From Cymodocea nodosa (Eukaryota > Streptophyta > Magnoliopsida > Alismatales > Cymodoceaceae), in contig CM072336.1 in assembly GCA_036874045.1 (NCBI GenBank), positions 2,128,001 through 2,192,000 of the forward strand: a stretch of DNA of 64,000 bases, in the 5' to 3' direction. A program made the translations under genes and the position numbers. Positions 26,701 to 41,700 of this stretch are shown here, piece after piece. Position 1 is the first letter of the stretch, and each line of letters starts with the position of its first letter. Under the pieces are notes generated by a model. The model searched no databases. It worked only from the letters and a program-made list of their open reading frames with translations, and had not been told where the DNA came from.

Positions 26701-29700
26701 ATTCACACCTGGGTTGTGACTAGGCACGCTATTTAAAAAGTATGCATGTGAAACCTTTAGGGGCATTGTTTCTTGCCACTATTCTAAAGTAATTAACTTT
26801 GAATTTGATCAAGCTTTCTGTTCACATCAATTGTTATCCTGTAAAAGGAAAAGTAGAAAATGGGCAGGTTGGAAAGTACAGAAGAGATGAGTGTCAATTT
26901 GCCTCCAAAATATTGGAACTGACCAGCTATTCTGTGGATTTCAGACCTTTCCAAGATGAGGGAGACCCAAATATTTGAATGAGACATTTCCACCTTGAAA
27001 CACATGAAGTCTGTACCTTGCCATACCCTCTTGCTGGTGATGCCATTTTAGATGACCAATGATTTGTGGAAGTTCACCTTCAATCCTGAAACCATGCTCA
27101 AAAAATCTGATTAGGCATAAAATATGTGTTACTTGTTCCATGCCATTATCATAGAAGACTAGTTTGTGTGTCATTTGTGTACTGTAGGTAGGACATGCCA
27201 CCCATTTAATGAGTTGAAGTGTTGGATCACCCATTCTCCTAAGTGTTGTTGCATAACCTATCAAACACGTCTGCTACAATTGCAAACAAAATCTAGGAAA
27301 GGATGTTCCCCTATGTTAATCCATGTCTACAACTAAGGTGACCAGATAGAGAGCTATTGACATGGAATAAGAACTTGGAGGGGGTGATATGGTAGTCAAT
27401 CAAACTATACCATTTGGTAATTGGTACCAAATCCGATTTAGCACATCATTTGCTCCAAGAAGCTTTAATCGATACTATCATATAGGGATGTACATGGGTT
27501 GGATTGGATTGGATTGGGTTAAGTATGAATCCATCACTCAACCTAAATTATTTAGGTTGGATAATTTTAAAACCATATGTAATCTAACTTCACTCTAGTC
27601 CCAAACCAACACTACCCACAGAGTTTGGCTTGGATAGGGTTGATTCTCTAGTTCTTTATGCACTTACTAAAAAATGAATGTTAGTACTTTTTTATAGCAT
27701 GCGTATCATTTACATTTGTAGGGTATTTGTGCATCTTGAAAATGAAAATGTTAGAATTTCTTTCCAATATTTTCAAGATATTTGTGCACCTTCTAAGTGT
27801 TGAAATTGAATTTTAACATTTTCCTAGGTATAAAACAAGACTTTCATTGATTCTGAGTCTCTCTCTCTGATTTTGATGAAAAGTCCTCCTAACCCAACCT
27901 TTTGTCCTCCACAACTCACAGAACTTTGCTGTTGCCAACCTCCCAAAGCTTGCATCCTGTTTTCAGTCTCTATACTATGCTTTTTAGCTCATGTTTGGTT
28001 TCAAGGGGGCGGTGGGTGGGGGAGGTAGTTGCCATTCAAATCACTGAAAGCAATGATGTTGTTGGTCTTGTTCACCTAGATTGTTAGCTTATGTGCCCTC
28101 CTGACCTTTACAAAGTTACAATTAGGTTGTTGGCTGATGTGAGCACCGTCCTAGGTGACTCAAGTGACCATTGTGAAAGGAAGATCTTGAGAGCATCCCT
28201 ACCTCCACTATTTCTCATGCTCCCTTCCTCCTTCATTATTCCTTTATTTTTGACTAGACTAAAGTTGGGGGCTTGTGTGTTAAGATGGATGGATGTGAAT
28301 GTGGGTGGGCGGCTTTTGTGGTTGAATGATCTTATCATGGCTTTTTGCTTGGCTTAATTGTTAATCTATGTTTTACTCTGCATGATTCATCACATACGGG
28401 ATTCTTGTAAGTGGAATGATTTATTCATATTTTATTACATATAGAAATCATTAGTAGGTTGAATGATTTATGGCTGATATTTATATATTTATGAATTTTA
28501 TAATTTATAATTGATACATTAATACATAAGTTAAAATTTTGTCACTTTTTGCTATACGCACAAAGACCTAAATTTCAAAATTTGAATTAAAAGTATTTTC
28601 TTTTATTTTCCATTTTCTTTGAATTTTTCTATTTTCTGCATTTTTCTTTTTGTCATTTTCTAGATGTACAAACACTCTTGAATCATATCCTTAAGAGACT
28701 AAGGAATGTACCCATTTGGAGAGGAGAATTAATTAGTGTAAAAAATTAAAAGTAGAAGTTATTTGAAAACTATTTGATTAAGAATTGTAAAAAAAGATTT
28801 AAATTTATGTAATTTAATCAAAATTTGATCATAGATTCATGTGGTTGGCTTCACATGGTGGGATATGACTTAGATTGTTGTTGTAAATGTCACTTACATT
28901 TGGTTGACTCTACATGATGAGATTATAGCATGGGTTGTTATTTGTTATATATATCATTTACACAACAACAATAAAGTGATACCACACGAGAGAAATTGAA
29001 TTAGTGGATGATGTGTTTGTAGACTTTTGGTGGCTTACATGTTGGTGCCTTGATGGTGTGGAACAATGTGGTATTGTTGTTGGATTCATATCTCTTGTTG
29101 GTGGTGTTGGATTATCCAGTTATTACACTCTTATGTTTACTGGTGGTGTTGTATTGTTGTACTATTATGCTTGATTGTTGTACTTCATTGAAGATACTTA
29201 GAGACAATTAAATTGATATAATGGAGATATTTGGAGTTGGACAGCCAACACCGACAGTTCCTCATTGTTGCTAGCAATGGGGATTGGGTGGAGATAAACC
29301 CAATTATTCTTTATGGATAATGAAGATCAGGGAGAGATGATAACTTAAAAAGATTGAGAATAAGAGGTGAGTGACGGATGTGTGTGGGAAGGGAAAATAT
29401 ACTATCGAATATTGATTATTAAAAAATTAAAGAACTTGAAAATGTTAGGGTGGTAGAAGGGCCTAACTCTTGGTCTTTGAAAAATGGAGAGAATTAGATT
29501 ATGGTTTTATAATTAAAATCTGAATAAAATAAAAATATTTATTTATGTAAATAAATAATATATATATGCTTTCAGGTTTCAAATTGGGTGAGGTAACTCG
29601 TCCTTGGAATCCATACTCAACCTACATATTTTGAGTTTGATGTTTTTCATCTTATACCCAACCCATGGTAAAGAAAAACCCAACCTAACCCAATCCATAT

Positions 29701-32700
29701 GGGTTAAGTCCATTTGATTTTTGGGTTAATCCAGACCTATGTTCACTCTTGAATCAAAATGTTTTTCGATATTCAATTTCCATGGGAGACCCAGAGACCT
29801 TGACATTATTTTACCTTAATACATTCATATGCAACCAGAAAGTCATCTAGGATCTGTCACCTGTCCATGTGACTGATTTTTTGCAATGAGTTTTGCTATT
29901 AATATTTGACAACAATCTGTAAACCTCATTTAGTAAACTAATGAGGTGACTTTCACCATTTTTTATGGCTCCTGTCTTCTTTGCAATGAGGAGGATGAAG
30001 GGTTCATTAACAAACCCAATGTTGCCATCTCAAAAAAATCTATCATACCCTCATAACGTCTTTCTTGTAAATTTTCCAATACTGCTAGAAGATGACAAAT
30101 AATCCAAATGCTAAGACTTCAATTTGCACAAGTTCCAAGGAGAAGTCTCACATCATAAGAATACCACCCACGAGCCAACAATTTTCTTGGACCAGCAACT
30201 ATCCACAATTCTACCAGAGTTGTCAACATATTGACATATCTACAGTTGCCAGCTTGGTTTCTTGAAGATGGATAATTATAGCTTAGGCTTTGGTATATAT
30301 TGATTTCACAATTTCACAATGTGTATCTTGTTGTGAGAGCCTTAACCCCTAATGTAATAGAAAATGATCATCATTGTAACTAATTGATCACCTCCTTTAC
30401 CAACTCTTCAAAGCCTTTAAGGATCATGAAAATGGATTTCTTTTGACAAAAGGACATCAAATTTCAGTCGTTGTACCTTGCTCGCTTCTGTTGTCAGCAA
30501 CACAGTACCTCTTCTTTACTAAGGCAGAACATTGGCAGTCCACTTCCCTGCCATGTGTTCCTTGATGTCCCATGTGATCTATCCCAATCCACCACAGCCA
30601 TCCATTCGATGCATACCAAATGTTCAAGCCTGTTCTTGGCCTTTACAATCTCCTTCAACACTGATATCTTTACTTGACAGAGATGTGTATTATGATTGAA
30701 GCTTCAGCATCATCTGTTCATTAACTAAGTATCGTTAAAAATTCCCTCACCTCTGTAGCCTTCCAACACTCAGTGCAAGGGTGTTTGTTGTTGCGATGCA
30801 AATGAATAAGTGAGTGTTGGTGCAGCTTATCTTGTGGTAGCCTAATCCTCTGCACCTCTGACAGACAAACCCTTTCCCACAGTCATGTAGTTGGTGTCTT
30901 TTCTTGGAGCATTTGAAGCACACCTCCTCTGTAACCTTATGGTGCCACTTCTCTCCTGGCTTGACATCCCAATGCAGTGATCATTGTCTCCCAAGGATAA
31001 GCACATTAGCTCCAGTAGCCATTGCACACAAGATTGATTTTTTGCATCCAAGCTCACCACGTGGAATTGGTGGTAGACATCCCAAACCATTGTTGGTGAT
31101 TGACTGGTTGGGTTCTCAGCATAATCCTTCATTTGCTCAGTTGTCTTTTTCTTGATTACCAAGACTGATTTTGACTATTGTGTTTTCTTCCATTGAATGG
31201 GATAAGATTCTTTTAGTTTGATTTGTTTACTGCCTGGTTTTTTACTTTAGCTTTTTGAAATTTCTCATTGATTTTTTCGTCCCTCAAGGTGATTCTTGTT
31301 ATTAATGAGAATCATCCTACTTTCTCAAAGTATCATCATTTAAGAGATGACGGCAATATTTCTTTCACATTTAAGTGCTCATTGAAATTATTTTTCTGTC
31401 AGTTAAATCGTTTAAACTAAGCTTATGGCTTATTTTCTTTTCAGGTGAACGAAGAGTACTTAAAAACACTTGAAATTCTAAGCAAAAAAATAAAATTTGT
31501 TGAGGCTGATTCTTTGGTGAAATCATCAAAGGCTTTAAAAGATGTTCAACCAGAAATGGAAAAACTTCGGCAAAAGGCTGTCTCAAAGGTTATATAGATT
31601 GTTTTTCTCATCTCTTGTCAATCTTCCTTACTCTTCTTAAATGAGTCAGCCTTCGAAAACTTTGTTACTTAAGTTGGTTCGTGTGCACTTACAATTTGAA
31701 AAATGAAATGGATCAAGGTTTTTCTTCAATGTTTCTTTTGAAATATCATCTTCGTGCATATATCATAAAATATTGTTGTTTTAAGTGTAAGTTTCATATC
31801 AAACTTCAAACAAGGAAAATGGGAAATGTAATGTGCATACCGCATAGGTGGAAATTCCATAAAAACACCAAATTCCACAAAATGGATTAAAATTATGAGT
31901 TTCAGTTTGAAACTTGGGTGTAAGGTACTTCATGTGATCCTTATTATTAAAGAGGATTGTCCTAATTTTTTCGAAAAAAGGAAATTTATGATAAGCTAAA
32001 CTTAACAATAGTATTCAGAGTGTGTCCCAAACACTTAATGTTTGTGATCACAGCTCTAGCCCCATGTTCAGTGGATATTCATAGGTTGAGGAATGCTGAA
32101 GGTAAAGAGCTTCACTTTCCTAACCCAATTTGGTAGATGGAAAAACTTCAACAAGCACGAAAGAAACTCTCAGCCACCATTCTGAGCTGGCTGAATGTCA
32201 AGTTCATGAAAATTAAAGAGCAAATGTAAACTTTCAAAAGCAGATGGCTTGAACTGGGTAATGAAGATATGATGAAGAATCTCAAGGCGATCAAGGGCTT
32301 CAAACAATTTACAAATGAATTTGATAATCTGGAACATCAGGGGCGCTAACGATGTTGGGAAGCAACATGTACTTGGGAATACGATCAGCAAGAAAAGTGT
32401 GAAAGTTCTGGTCTTGCAATAAACAAAAATGCCTAATGTCTCTTCCTTTCAGTAAAAAATTGAGTATGAACAAACTGGAAAGTTTATCCACAAATATTCA
32501 GTGGGAAAATCCGGAGGAATATTGCCTGCTTGGGACTCCAACTGGCTTTGTCTGGGGATGCACAACAGTTTATGGCCTAACCAACCAGGAAAAGAAGATA
32601 TGCTTCCTGCCGTAACTAGACCATATTAAAGAACTTTGGCAAGTCCCATGTTTGTTCTTTGGTGATTTTAATAGAGCCAAATACCCTAAAGATAGGTCCA

Positions 32701-35700
32701 CAGGAGGATTGTTCATAACTGAAATGAGAAAATTTTCTAGATGAATAGAGGAGTATGAGATATATGTGGGATGCAGATTTTTTGGTCAAATATGAGTTTT
32801 CCATTGACAATGTCAAAAATTGATGTGGCCGTGCTCTGCTCACTGAAGATTGGAGCTCAAATCCTAAGGTAGTGATCTCTGGTTTTTGCAGACCATGTTT
32901 TGATCCCATTCCACTCCTTGTGCATACTGGTTTGCAACCTCATAAGGGCCTCTTCTGGATTTTCTTTTCCTGGTTGTCAAACTAGGAGATGTGCAAGACT
33001 GTGAGAAAGACCTGGATTTCTTCTAGGGTATTGCAGCCTACACAATAACACAAAATCTTATAGAAGTAAACTCAAAATTAAGGCCTGGGTTAAAAATCAT
33101 CAGCAACAAAATAGGAAATTAAAGTGAAATATCTTGGACAACCAAAAGCTGGACAAGATGGATGAAGATAAAGGTCTTTCAAATGTAGAGAGAGTGGAAA
33201 GGGGTCATTTTAAAAAGGGAACTAGACCAGATCTTGGACTTAGAAGAAATAGATTAGCAACAAAATTCTTGTGAGCTCCAGTGAAAAATGGGTGACTACA
33301 CAACTTCCATTCATAAATGTGCAAGTGATAGAAGAAGAGTTAATCACATTAGAAAGACAAAAAAGGAAATATTTTTGAAGGCTCAGCAATAGAAGATGTT
33401 TTGGCAGATAACTATAGGTGTTTATTCAAGAAAACTTTGGTTGGAACTTGGAAGCCATGTTGGATACCAGATGGGACAACATTATTGAAGTGGCAGCAAC
33501 AATATCTGATCAAGAATTTTAGCACAGAGGAAGTTAAGGAGGCACTCTTCACCCTGATTGGAGAGAAATCTCCTGGTTCAGATGGATTCTCAGTGATTTT
33601 CTTTAAAAAATTTATGGTCTTTAGTGTCAGAAGATGTTATGCTCAGTCAACCATCTTCAATCTTTTCTCTTCATTTATTTTTACCCATGACTAAATCCCT
33701 CATTAAATTATATAAATTTAAATATTTTTTACTATTTTTAACCAGGTAATTTTTGATCTTTCTCTACTTCTTTTATTTTCACCTACATTATCAATTAATC
33801 CTCTATTCCTTACATGTGCATCTAGAGGCCTTCCATTTATATGACCAAACCATCTGAAGATGATTGTCTTTTCTTTTATCCTCAATTGGTATAGTGCCTA
33901 CTATATTTTGAATGAAATCATTTTTTAAGTTTTCTATTATAATGTTGCTCATTCATTTGAGTATTTGTATCTCTACTACGCTAATTTTATGTACATGCTC
34001 ATACTTAAAAGTCCAACATTATGTGTCATAAAGCATAGTTGGCTGAATAGATGCTGTGATATCCACTTAAAAAAGAATTTTTTTGATATTCACTAAAACA
34101 AATTAAAGAAAATGAATCTATTAAAATCCAGAATGAAGCAGTCACCAAAGTAAGATCGTGGGAGGATTCAAATGTATCCAGTTTTACGTCCACAAGGGGA
34201 GTGACTATTTTCTAAGATTTGAATACATAAACTCTAACTCTTCAACTCACAATAGAGCAACTTCATTATTGTGTTAAGATTCACCCTTTATATTCTGCAC
34301 TATCAAAGAGTGCAACCACATAAAATTGATTCATAGTCTTACTAGCCTTCAATGTTTGCTATTAAGGTTCTAGCTTACTAGCACATAACCCATTGTTTTT
34401 TAACGTCAGATTTCCAATGATTGATAAATAGGATAATGGGTTTCCTAAAATTTACGTGCCCCATGGTTATAATATAATGTTTGCAAAATTAATTCATACA
34501 CAGTTATTCCCTATGTGATACCCTTTGCACAAGTTATTCATGCACTGAATGGGTAAATCTGCTCTATATGTTCATGTATAATTTGCGAATGTGAAAGTGA
34601 TATTCCAAATTTTTATAGGTATCCACTATTGTATAACTTGTATCTGCTGTAAATATTCATATGTACAGGTATTTGAATTCATTGTTCAAAAACTCTATGC
34701 TTTGAGGAAACCTAAGACTAATATTCAAATCCTGCAGCAAAGTGTTCTTCTAAAATACAAGTATGCATATATTCTTTATTTATTTTTCCTCTCTTAGCAG
34801 AATAAACTTCAGACATTATCAGAGAACAGCTTTTCAATCTTCAAAAAAATTTATTACAAAATTCATCAGAGCTTGTATACCATCAATGAATGTGCAGATA
34901 TGTGATCGTTTTTCTTAAGGAACATGGTAAAGAGATATATAATGAAGTTCATGCTGCTTATGTTGACACAATGAACAAGGTAAATGTCTTGCTGAAATCC
35001 ATGTCTTTGTTATCTCATTGATTTCCTCTACTTTGTTAATCAGAGTGGAGAAACTAGCGTTGACTATTGTAGCTTATTTATTTATGTATCCTATCTACAA
35101 AAAATTGTCGTGCCTCTTTGATTAGTTGGCTTAGTACTTTTCTGGGACTTGATTGTTCAAGTCTTTCCAACTCAATGGTCATTATGTTGGAAATGATTAG
35201 TCAGGTTGAACTTTTTTCATAAGTTACTTGGACAAAGCTAGTTATTATGGGACAATTTTTTTGTGTGTTGAAATGTGGATATCTAACTTAACATCAATAT
35301 GAATGGAGAGGTCTATCTATACATAACACACAAGTCTTGTCCTTTTATTCATATAAGGTTATTCTAGTAGTGGACATTATAACTATCTAATTGGCACATG
35401 TTGAATTAGTAATTACAAATTATTTAAGGAAATATTATATCTTAAATCATTGGGAAACTTTTGATGGATCTCTATAACTGAGTTCTATTCACAAATTCTC
35501 TTCCAATCCTGAATAACAACTCTAACAAGTACACATTTAGTACAGATGAAAATCTTCAAAGTTGTGCATAGAATCTTATTGTCAATTGATTTTGGGTTAA
35601 GTGTTCATAATTCAATCTGACATGACAGTTAGGGTTCAAATGGATCCAAGCCTCCACACATCCATACAATTCAAAAAGAGACATTGGAATGAAACCTAAA

Positions 35701-38700
35701 ATACATCACAAGTGAGGAATAGTTGTAAAAGTTTAACATTGGAAAAAAGTAAGGACATGAATTTCACTAATATGTAGGATCTTTTAACTCATTCTCAATT
35801 GATTTTGAGTTAGAAATCCACATTTCAACAAGATTTATATGTTTTTTTGTATGAATCTAGGTCATTTGTGTTTCTTTCTTTTCCAGGTTCTTAGTGCACA
35901 TTTCCGTGCTTATATACAAGCCTTGGAGAAACTACAGCTGGATATAGCTCCATCAGGTGATCTGCTTGGTATTGAAGCAAGGGGTACTGGTCTTTTTTCA
36001 AGAGGGAGAGAACCCATGAAGAACAAATCTGCCGTTTTTGCACTGGGGGAGAGGATAAATATCTTGAAGGTTATATCTAATGCCAATTAAACTTCAGATT
36101 CTTTGTCCTTGGTCCTTAGAGTCTGTTTCATGGTCCAGTCGTTTGTTACTTTCAGGAAATTGAACAACCTGCATTGATTCCACATATAGCTGAAGCTAGC
36201 TCTCTCAAGTATCCCTATGAAGTTCTTTTTAGGAGCTTGCACAAGCTTCTGATGGATACTGCAACTTCAGAGTAACCATGTTACCTTTCATGAGATTTGT
36301 ATAAATGAGATTAATAGCTGTTAACATCCATTTTCTACCCAGGTATCTTTTCTGTGATGATTTCTTTGAGGAGGGTTCTCTGTTTTATGAAATATTTGCA
36401 GGTATCATATACTCATCTTCCAAATTGTTTGTTGTACTTTACTTTTTTCCATGTAAAAATGAAAACAATTGTAAATGTTTGCATAGAAGTTAGAATATTG
36501 TCCTTTTCTTTCACAAAAGACAAAATGTTGTTTTCTGCGTATTCTCCCACGTAAGGTAAGCCTTTTTATACTGTTGTGGTACAAGATGTACAACGAACAT
36601 TAGCTAGGTGAATCCCAAGAGAAAGATATATAGATATAGTTGTAACCTTGCCTAAAATACAGGCCCACGCTTTTAGCAGATGGCTGCAAAAGATGCATCC
36701 CTTTATAACATTACTTTGGGGAACATCTTGCTTTACATGCCCAGTATGGATGGATATTTTTTGAGGTTAGAAAATTTGATCGCTCAACTCAACGACACTC
36801 CACAATAGTTCAAACTCTGGGTATTGCACAAAAAATATCTATTAATTTTCTTTTGAAGCCCATAGGTCAATGTCCTTGGATTCGAACTCATGAATTGTGA
36901 TGTCCTGTACAAACAAATCAAGCTTGTACCACTTGTCTATATGAAAAATCTACTAGTCACTTGCAACGTAGATGATAAGGATGTTGAAATCTGTCAAAAA
37001 TCCAGTTTCTCTTTTTTTTGGCATTTGTCCATAAATTTCTTTTATGTTGTATAAATGTTATGTTCTTGGTGTTACTTGGAAGCAGGCTACCTCAGGCCAC
37101 TATGTCACGTCCTTACCATGGAATTTCTTTTTCTCACTGCCCTCTACATTTTCACAAGTGTTTGTTTAGATGTTTGTGTTGGTTGTTACCTATCATAGTT
37201 TTTCTTTCGGCTGGTAAGGCAAATTTATCGATCAAAGCCAAGGAAACCATATGATTCCAGGACATAGATAAAACACAATTCAGATGTAGGGATTCAGTAA
37301 ATTTCTAAAAATTAGGATATTACATGGTTGGGACACAATATTAATTAAATATATATTTAAATATAAATAATTAGAAATTTAAAATAGTAATGCATTCAAA
37401 TTTCATAAAAATACATAGATGACATACACTAAAACAAAATACATAAGAAAATATCAAAAGAATTATAATATGTATATTACACTGACATGCAACAAAACAA
37501 TGATTACAGTCTACAGAAGTTTTTCCAAACCACGTCAAAAGAGTCATGACTCATATCAAGTGGAAGACAAAATCCATCTTAATATTAGTCCTTGTTCTTG
37601 AGAAACTATGATAAGACAGACCAATAAAGAAACATGAAAAAAACTCTGACATGCTCAAGTAGACAAAGGCAAGAGGCAAAAAATATGTATAAAATCTTTG
37701 ATGGTAAAGTAAGGGTATCATGAAAAGGAGAGATTTATTTACGAAAACATTCTAGTGAAGTACAACAAAGAGAGGGGTGTTAGTAGAGCAAATAATTCAA
37801 ATTTGATTTCGTGCTGAACTTTGGCAAGTTCAAAACTGGTACATGTTGGTAAAGTTTTGATATGTTGGATTCATATCAGTAGAAATATAGAACAGAAAAT
37901 CACATTTTGTTAACCAAATTACCATGTCAACATTGGTTTCAATGCCAGTTTGACATGTTAGAAACCAATACCTGTTCATGAAATTTTGTCGAGATTTATT
38001 GATGCTTGATTCCATGCAGGATATTCTTGTGTTGTTGAGGTGATGTGAGGCCAACCAATGATGTTCAAGTTTGACAATATGAGGGAGTGACAGTGAAGTT
38101 TGATGGATGGTAAGATAGGGGCATTAAGAGAGTCTGGTATTTTTGAGGCAATGTGAGGATAGTCAATGATGTGCAATGGTGTGGGTGAGTGGTGGCAAAG
38201 TTTGGTGTTGGTGAGAGGTGATTGTTGGCGAGAGAGGAGTGTGTCTAATGCTGTTGAGGTGATGTGGTGACAATCGGTGATGTTTAATGACATAGAGGAG
38301 AGACAATGATATCTGAAGGTTGGTAACTTGGTATAGAAGGGGCATTGAGAGTAGGGTTTTCAGAGAGAGGGATATGTGCTTGGGGTTATTTGTAACTGAA
38401 ACTCCAGATGTATATTTTATTATTAAACAAAGTTATTAAAAATGTTAAAATGAATCCCCATTGTGCACAGTCTGTGGCCACAGCAAATCCACATCCGCAA
38501 TTAATCTGAATTCTAATTTGCCAACATGCCCGCATGCCGTGTGGTGAGTTGGACACATTCCACTGTGCCTGAGCCATGTTCATGTCCACATGTATTGGGT
38601 GTTGGTGCATTTTCTATTTAGAAGAATCCATGCTTCACAGATCAAAACTAAAATACAGACTTACCGAGTGAATACATGGAAAAAGGAAAATACAAAATAC

Positions 38701-41700
38701 ATAAGGGAACGATGTTTATATTTCTCAAGCTAATTATGTTTTGTCAAGTTGTTTGCTATGAATTGGACTCAACCTTTTCTATTTCAAGGATGGTTAGTTT
38801 ATGAAATAGCACTCTTGCAAAATTTTTTTCCAATCAGCAACGTAATATGAGGAAAACTTATATGTTATCACTTACCAACTGTTATTTATTCTGTTTTCAG
38901 GACCGTTTGCAGTGATTGATGAACATTTCAATTCAATTCTTCCAAACTGTTTTGATGCCATAGGCTTGAATCTTATGATCTTGATAATACACCAGCACCA
39001 GGTAGCGTAGTATTGGCTTTATTTATTCAACTGAGGGAATCTTTGTTGCCTTGTTTTGTAAAATAAATATGGTTCATATCCATAATGTACCATTAATTGT
39101 GTCCACAGCCTACTTAGTAAAGTGTATTTACTATGTGAAAATTATCTTTCAGCAAATTTGTTGACTATAGTGTCATAAAAATTGTGTTCTTATTTGATAG
39201 ATTATGGCTTGGATTGTTATTGTTGTTCGTTTGTCTTATTTGACGATATGCATTATTTGCAGTTGATTATGTCTCGAAGACGAATTCCTTGTCTGGATTC
39301 ATATTTAGATAAGGTACGTGCCTAAGAATTTTGAATGTGTAATGCGGAAAGTTCATGATTGTGTTACTGTACATACGTAAATAGCTTTACTCATGCCTAC
39401 TTGTTTGTGCCATTTCCTGATGCTCCATTGTAAAGAACACAGTGTATGCTAAGACTTTTTTGTAAGGTGTATATCATCCTATAACAAATGAAGACAACTA
39501 CAAGCTACTGGAATTGAAAGCTTGTCATTGCATGTAAACCACTTAAATTCTTGTTGTCCTTGCACTTCTTTGGATCCTTGGAAATGTAAGATGTAACTCA
39601 CTGAACATTATGTGATCCATTTTTTAAGATTATCTTTGCCATTCTTTTTCAATTTTTTCCAGCTTGACTGGTACAGCTAAATATTTCTCTGTTAAAGGAT
39701 GTACATATCATGGGGTTAAATTTGCCTGATTATGTTATCACTAGCTACCCACTTAATTGGAACAATTCTCTTACCAAGTAGACTTGACCAGTGACTAAGA
39801 TTGGTCACTGATTAAATCTCAAAGTAAACCAGATAGACTTGTCCCTCTAAATTAAATGTCAACATTTGACCGACAATCAAGACTCTCAAAGGTCTATTTA
39901 GATGAAGTATTAAGGTGCCAAGGCATCAAACCTGGATGCTTGGGTGCCTAACTGCTTATGTGCTAATTAAAAATTAAAAAATTATTTTTAGTCTTTTTAT
40001 TATTTATGCTATATATTATTAAATTCAATTACTCATAGATATATCTATTCTTAATTCAAGTAGCCCCTAAATAACATTGCAACTTAATATTAGCATCTTC
40101 ATTTAGGATTTCCTTGTGTGAGAGTTTTAGCAATTTAGATGGAAATGGTTTTTTTCTCTTATCTTAGGAGAAAATGATTCTTTTCCGGTGATGTTTTAAA
40201 TCAAATCTATTTGAAAATGCAAACATGCTTGCTATCATCATAAAAGACTCATGGGAATCAAAAGGGAGCAGATACATCATGAGCTCAATGGTATATTCTT
40301 AGTTGCCTCTGGAATCTGTAGAAGTGGAGCTCAATAACTTCTAAGAAACCATAGGAAAAATAAACCCATACCACAGTCTTCCAAGCCACTTCTGGCAAGG
40401 CGTCCCATTTAGGATAGACAATCTTATTGCTTGAGCTATTCATTTGAAGTATTTTCTTATGGTTCTATATGCCTGCTATTACCTTTATTGTTCTATATTG
40501 AACTTTTTTTTAACTTGTTTACTAAGATAGCTAATCATATTGATTCAACGTTGTCAAATACCATAGGTCAACATTTCTTTATGGCCTCGTTTCAAGATGG
40601 TTTTTGATTTGCATCTCAACAGTCTGCGCAATGCTAGTGTAAGGACTTTATGGGAAGATGATGTCCATCCTCATTATGTTATGAGACGTTATGCTGAGTT
40701 TACTGCATCACTAATTCACCTCAATACTGAGCATGGTGATGGTCAGGTTAGTTCAGTGTGACAGGTCAATTATTAAATATCTACGGTCTATCTATGTGAT
40801 TATTTATGCAGTGACAGATTAATTCATTAAGTGTGTTATTGGTCTCCTTAGTCGTCAAGACTTATTGTTGCAAAAATGTGAAGAATGTCAAATCCATAGC
40901 CAGATGTCATTCAGCGCATCATATCTTGAAAACTCTGAATTATCACTCTCAACCGTAAATAACAACTTCATCAACAGTCTAGTAGCTGATTGACCATGGA
41001 AAAACTTCTCTTGGTTGATCAAGTCCTGCTTGAAAGGGTTCACCTATAGCATGACTTAGCTCAACCACCCTATTCTTTTGCCTTGCCATACAATTGTGGA
41101 TGTTGCTGCTTGACTGCTTCAACAAACATTAGCAAGTTTCTTGGCCATAACATACATTGATGTACCTTCTTATTGTTGTTCCAAGCTCTTTTCATGATTA
41201 CCATAAACCTTGGGAATCTAATTCAAGCATTGAAAAGGAAGTAATTTTGGGGAAATTGATCTCCATTTCATGTTGTTCCTCACATTTTCCAATTGATAGA
41301 TTAAGGCATTAATTATTGTTGTTTGTTTCTGATCATACCTTTCACTGCTTATGTTTCAACTTTATTTTGTTCAACTGATTTTCACAGTTTGATTTGAATT
41401 TGGAACGACTGAGAATGGCTGCTGTTGACTTACTCGTTAAACTGGCAAAAACATTTACCAACCCAAAGCTGCAGACAGTATTTCTTATAAACAATTATGA
41501 CATGACCATTGCTATTCTCAAGGTATTAATGTTCTGAAGAAGAAATCACTTCAAAGTTTCCTAAACCTCCGATATTATGAACGTGCCATATATGGTTTAT
41601 CATGACTCTGCACTTGTACAGGAAGCAAGTGCAGAAGGTGGGAAGATACAAATGCATTTTGAAGATATGTTAAAGAGCAATACTGCCATATATGTTGTAA

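Noticed and set aside
37830..38345. Minus-strand His/Ser/Thr-rich ORFs
   Set aside because: Produced by the degenerate tandem repeat; no homology.
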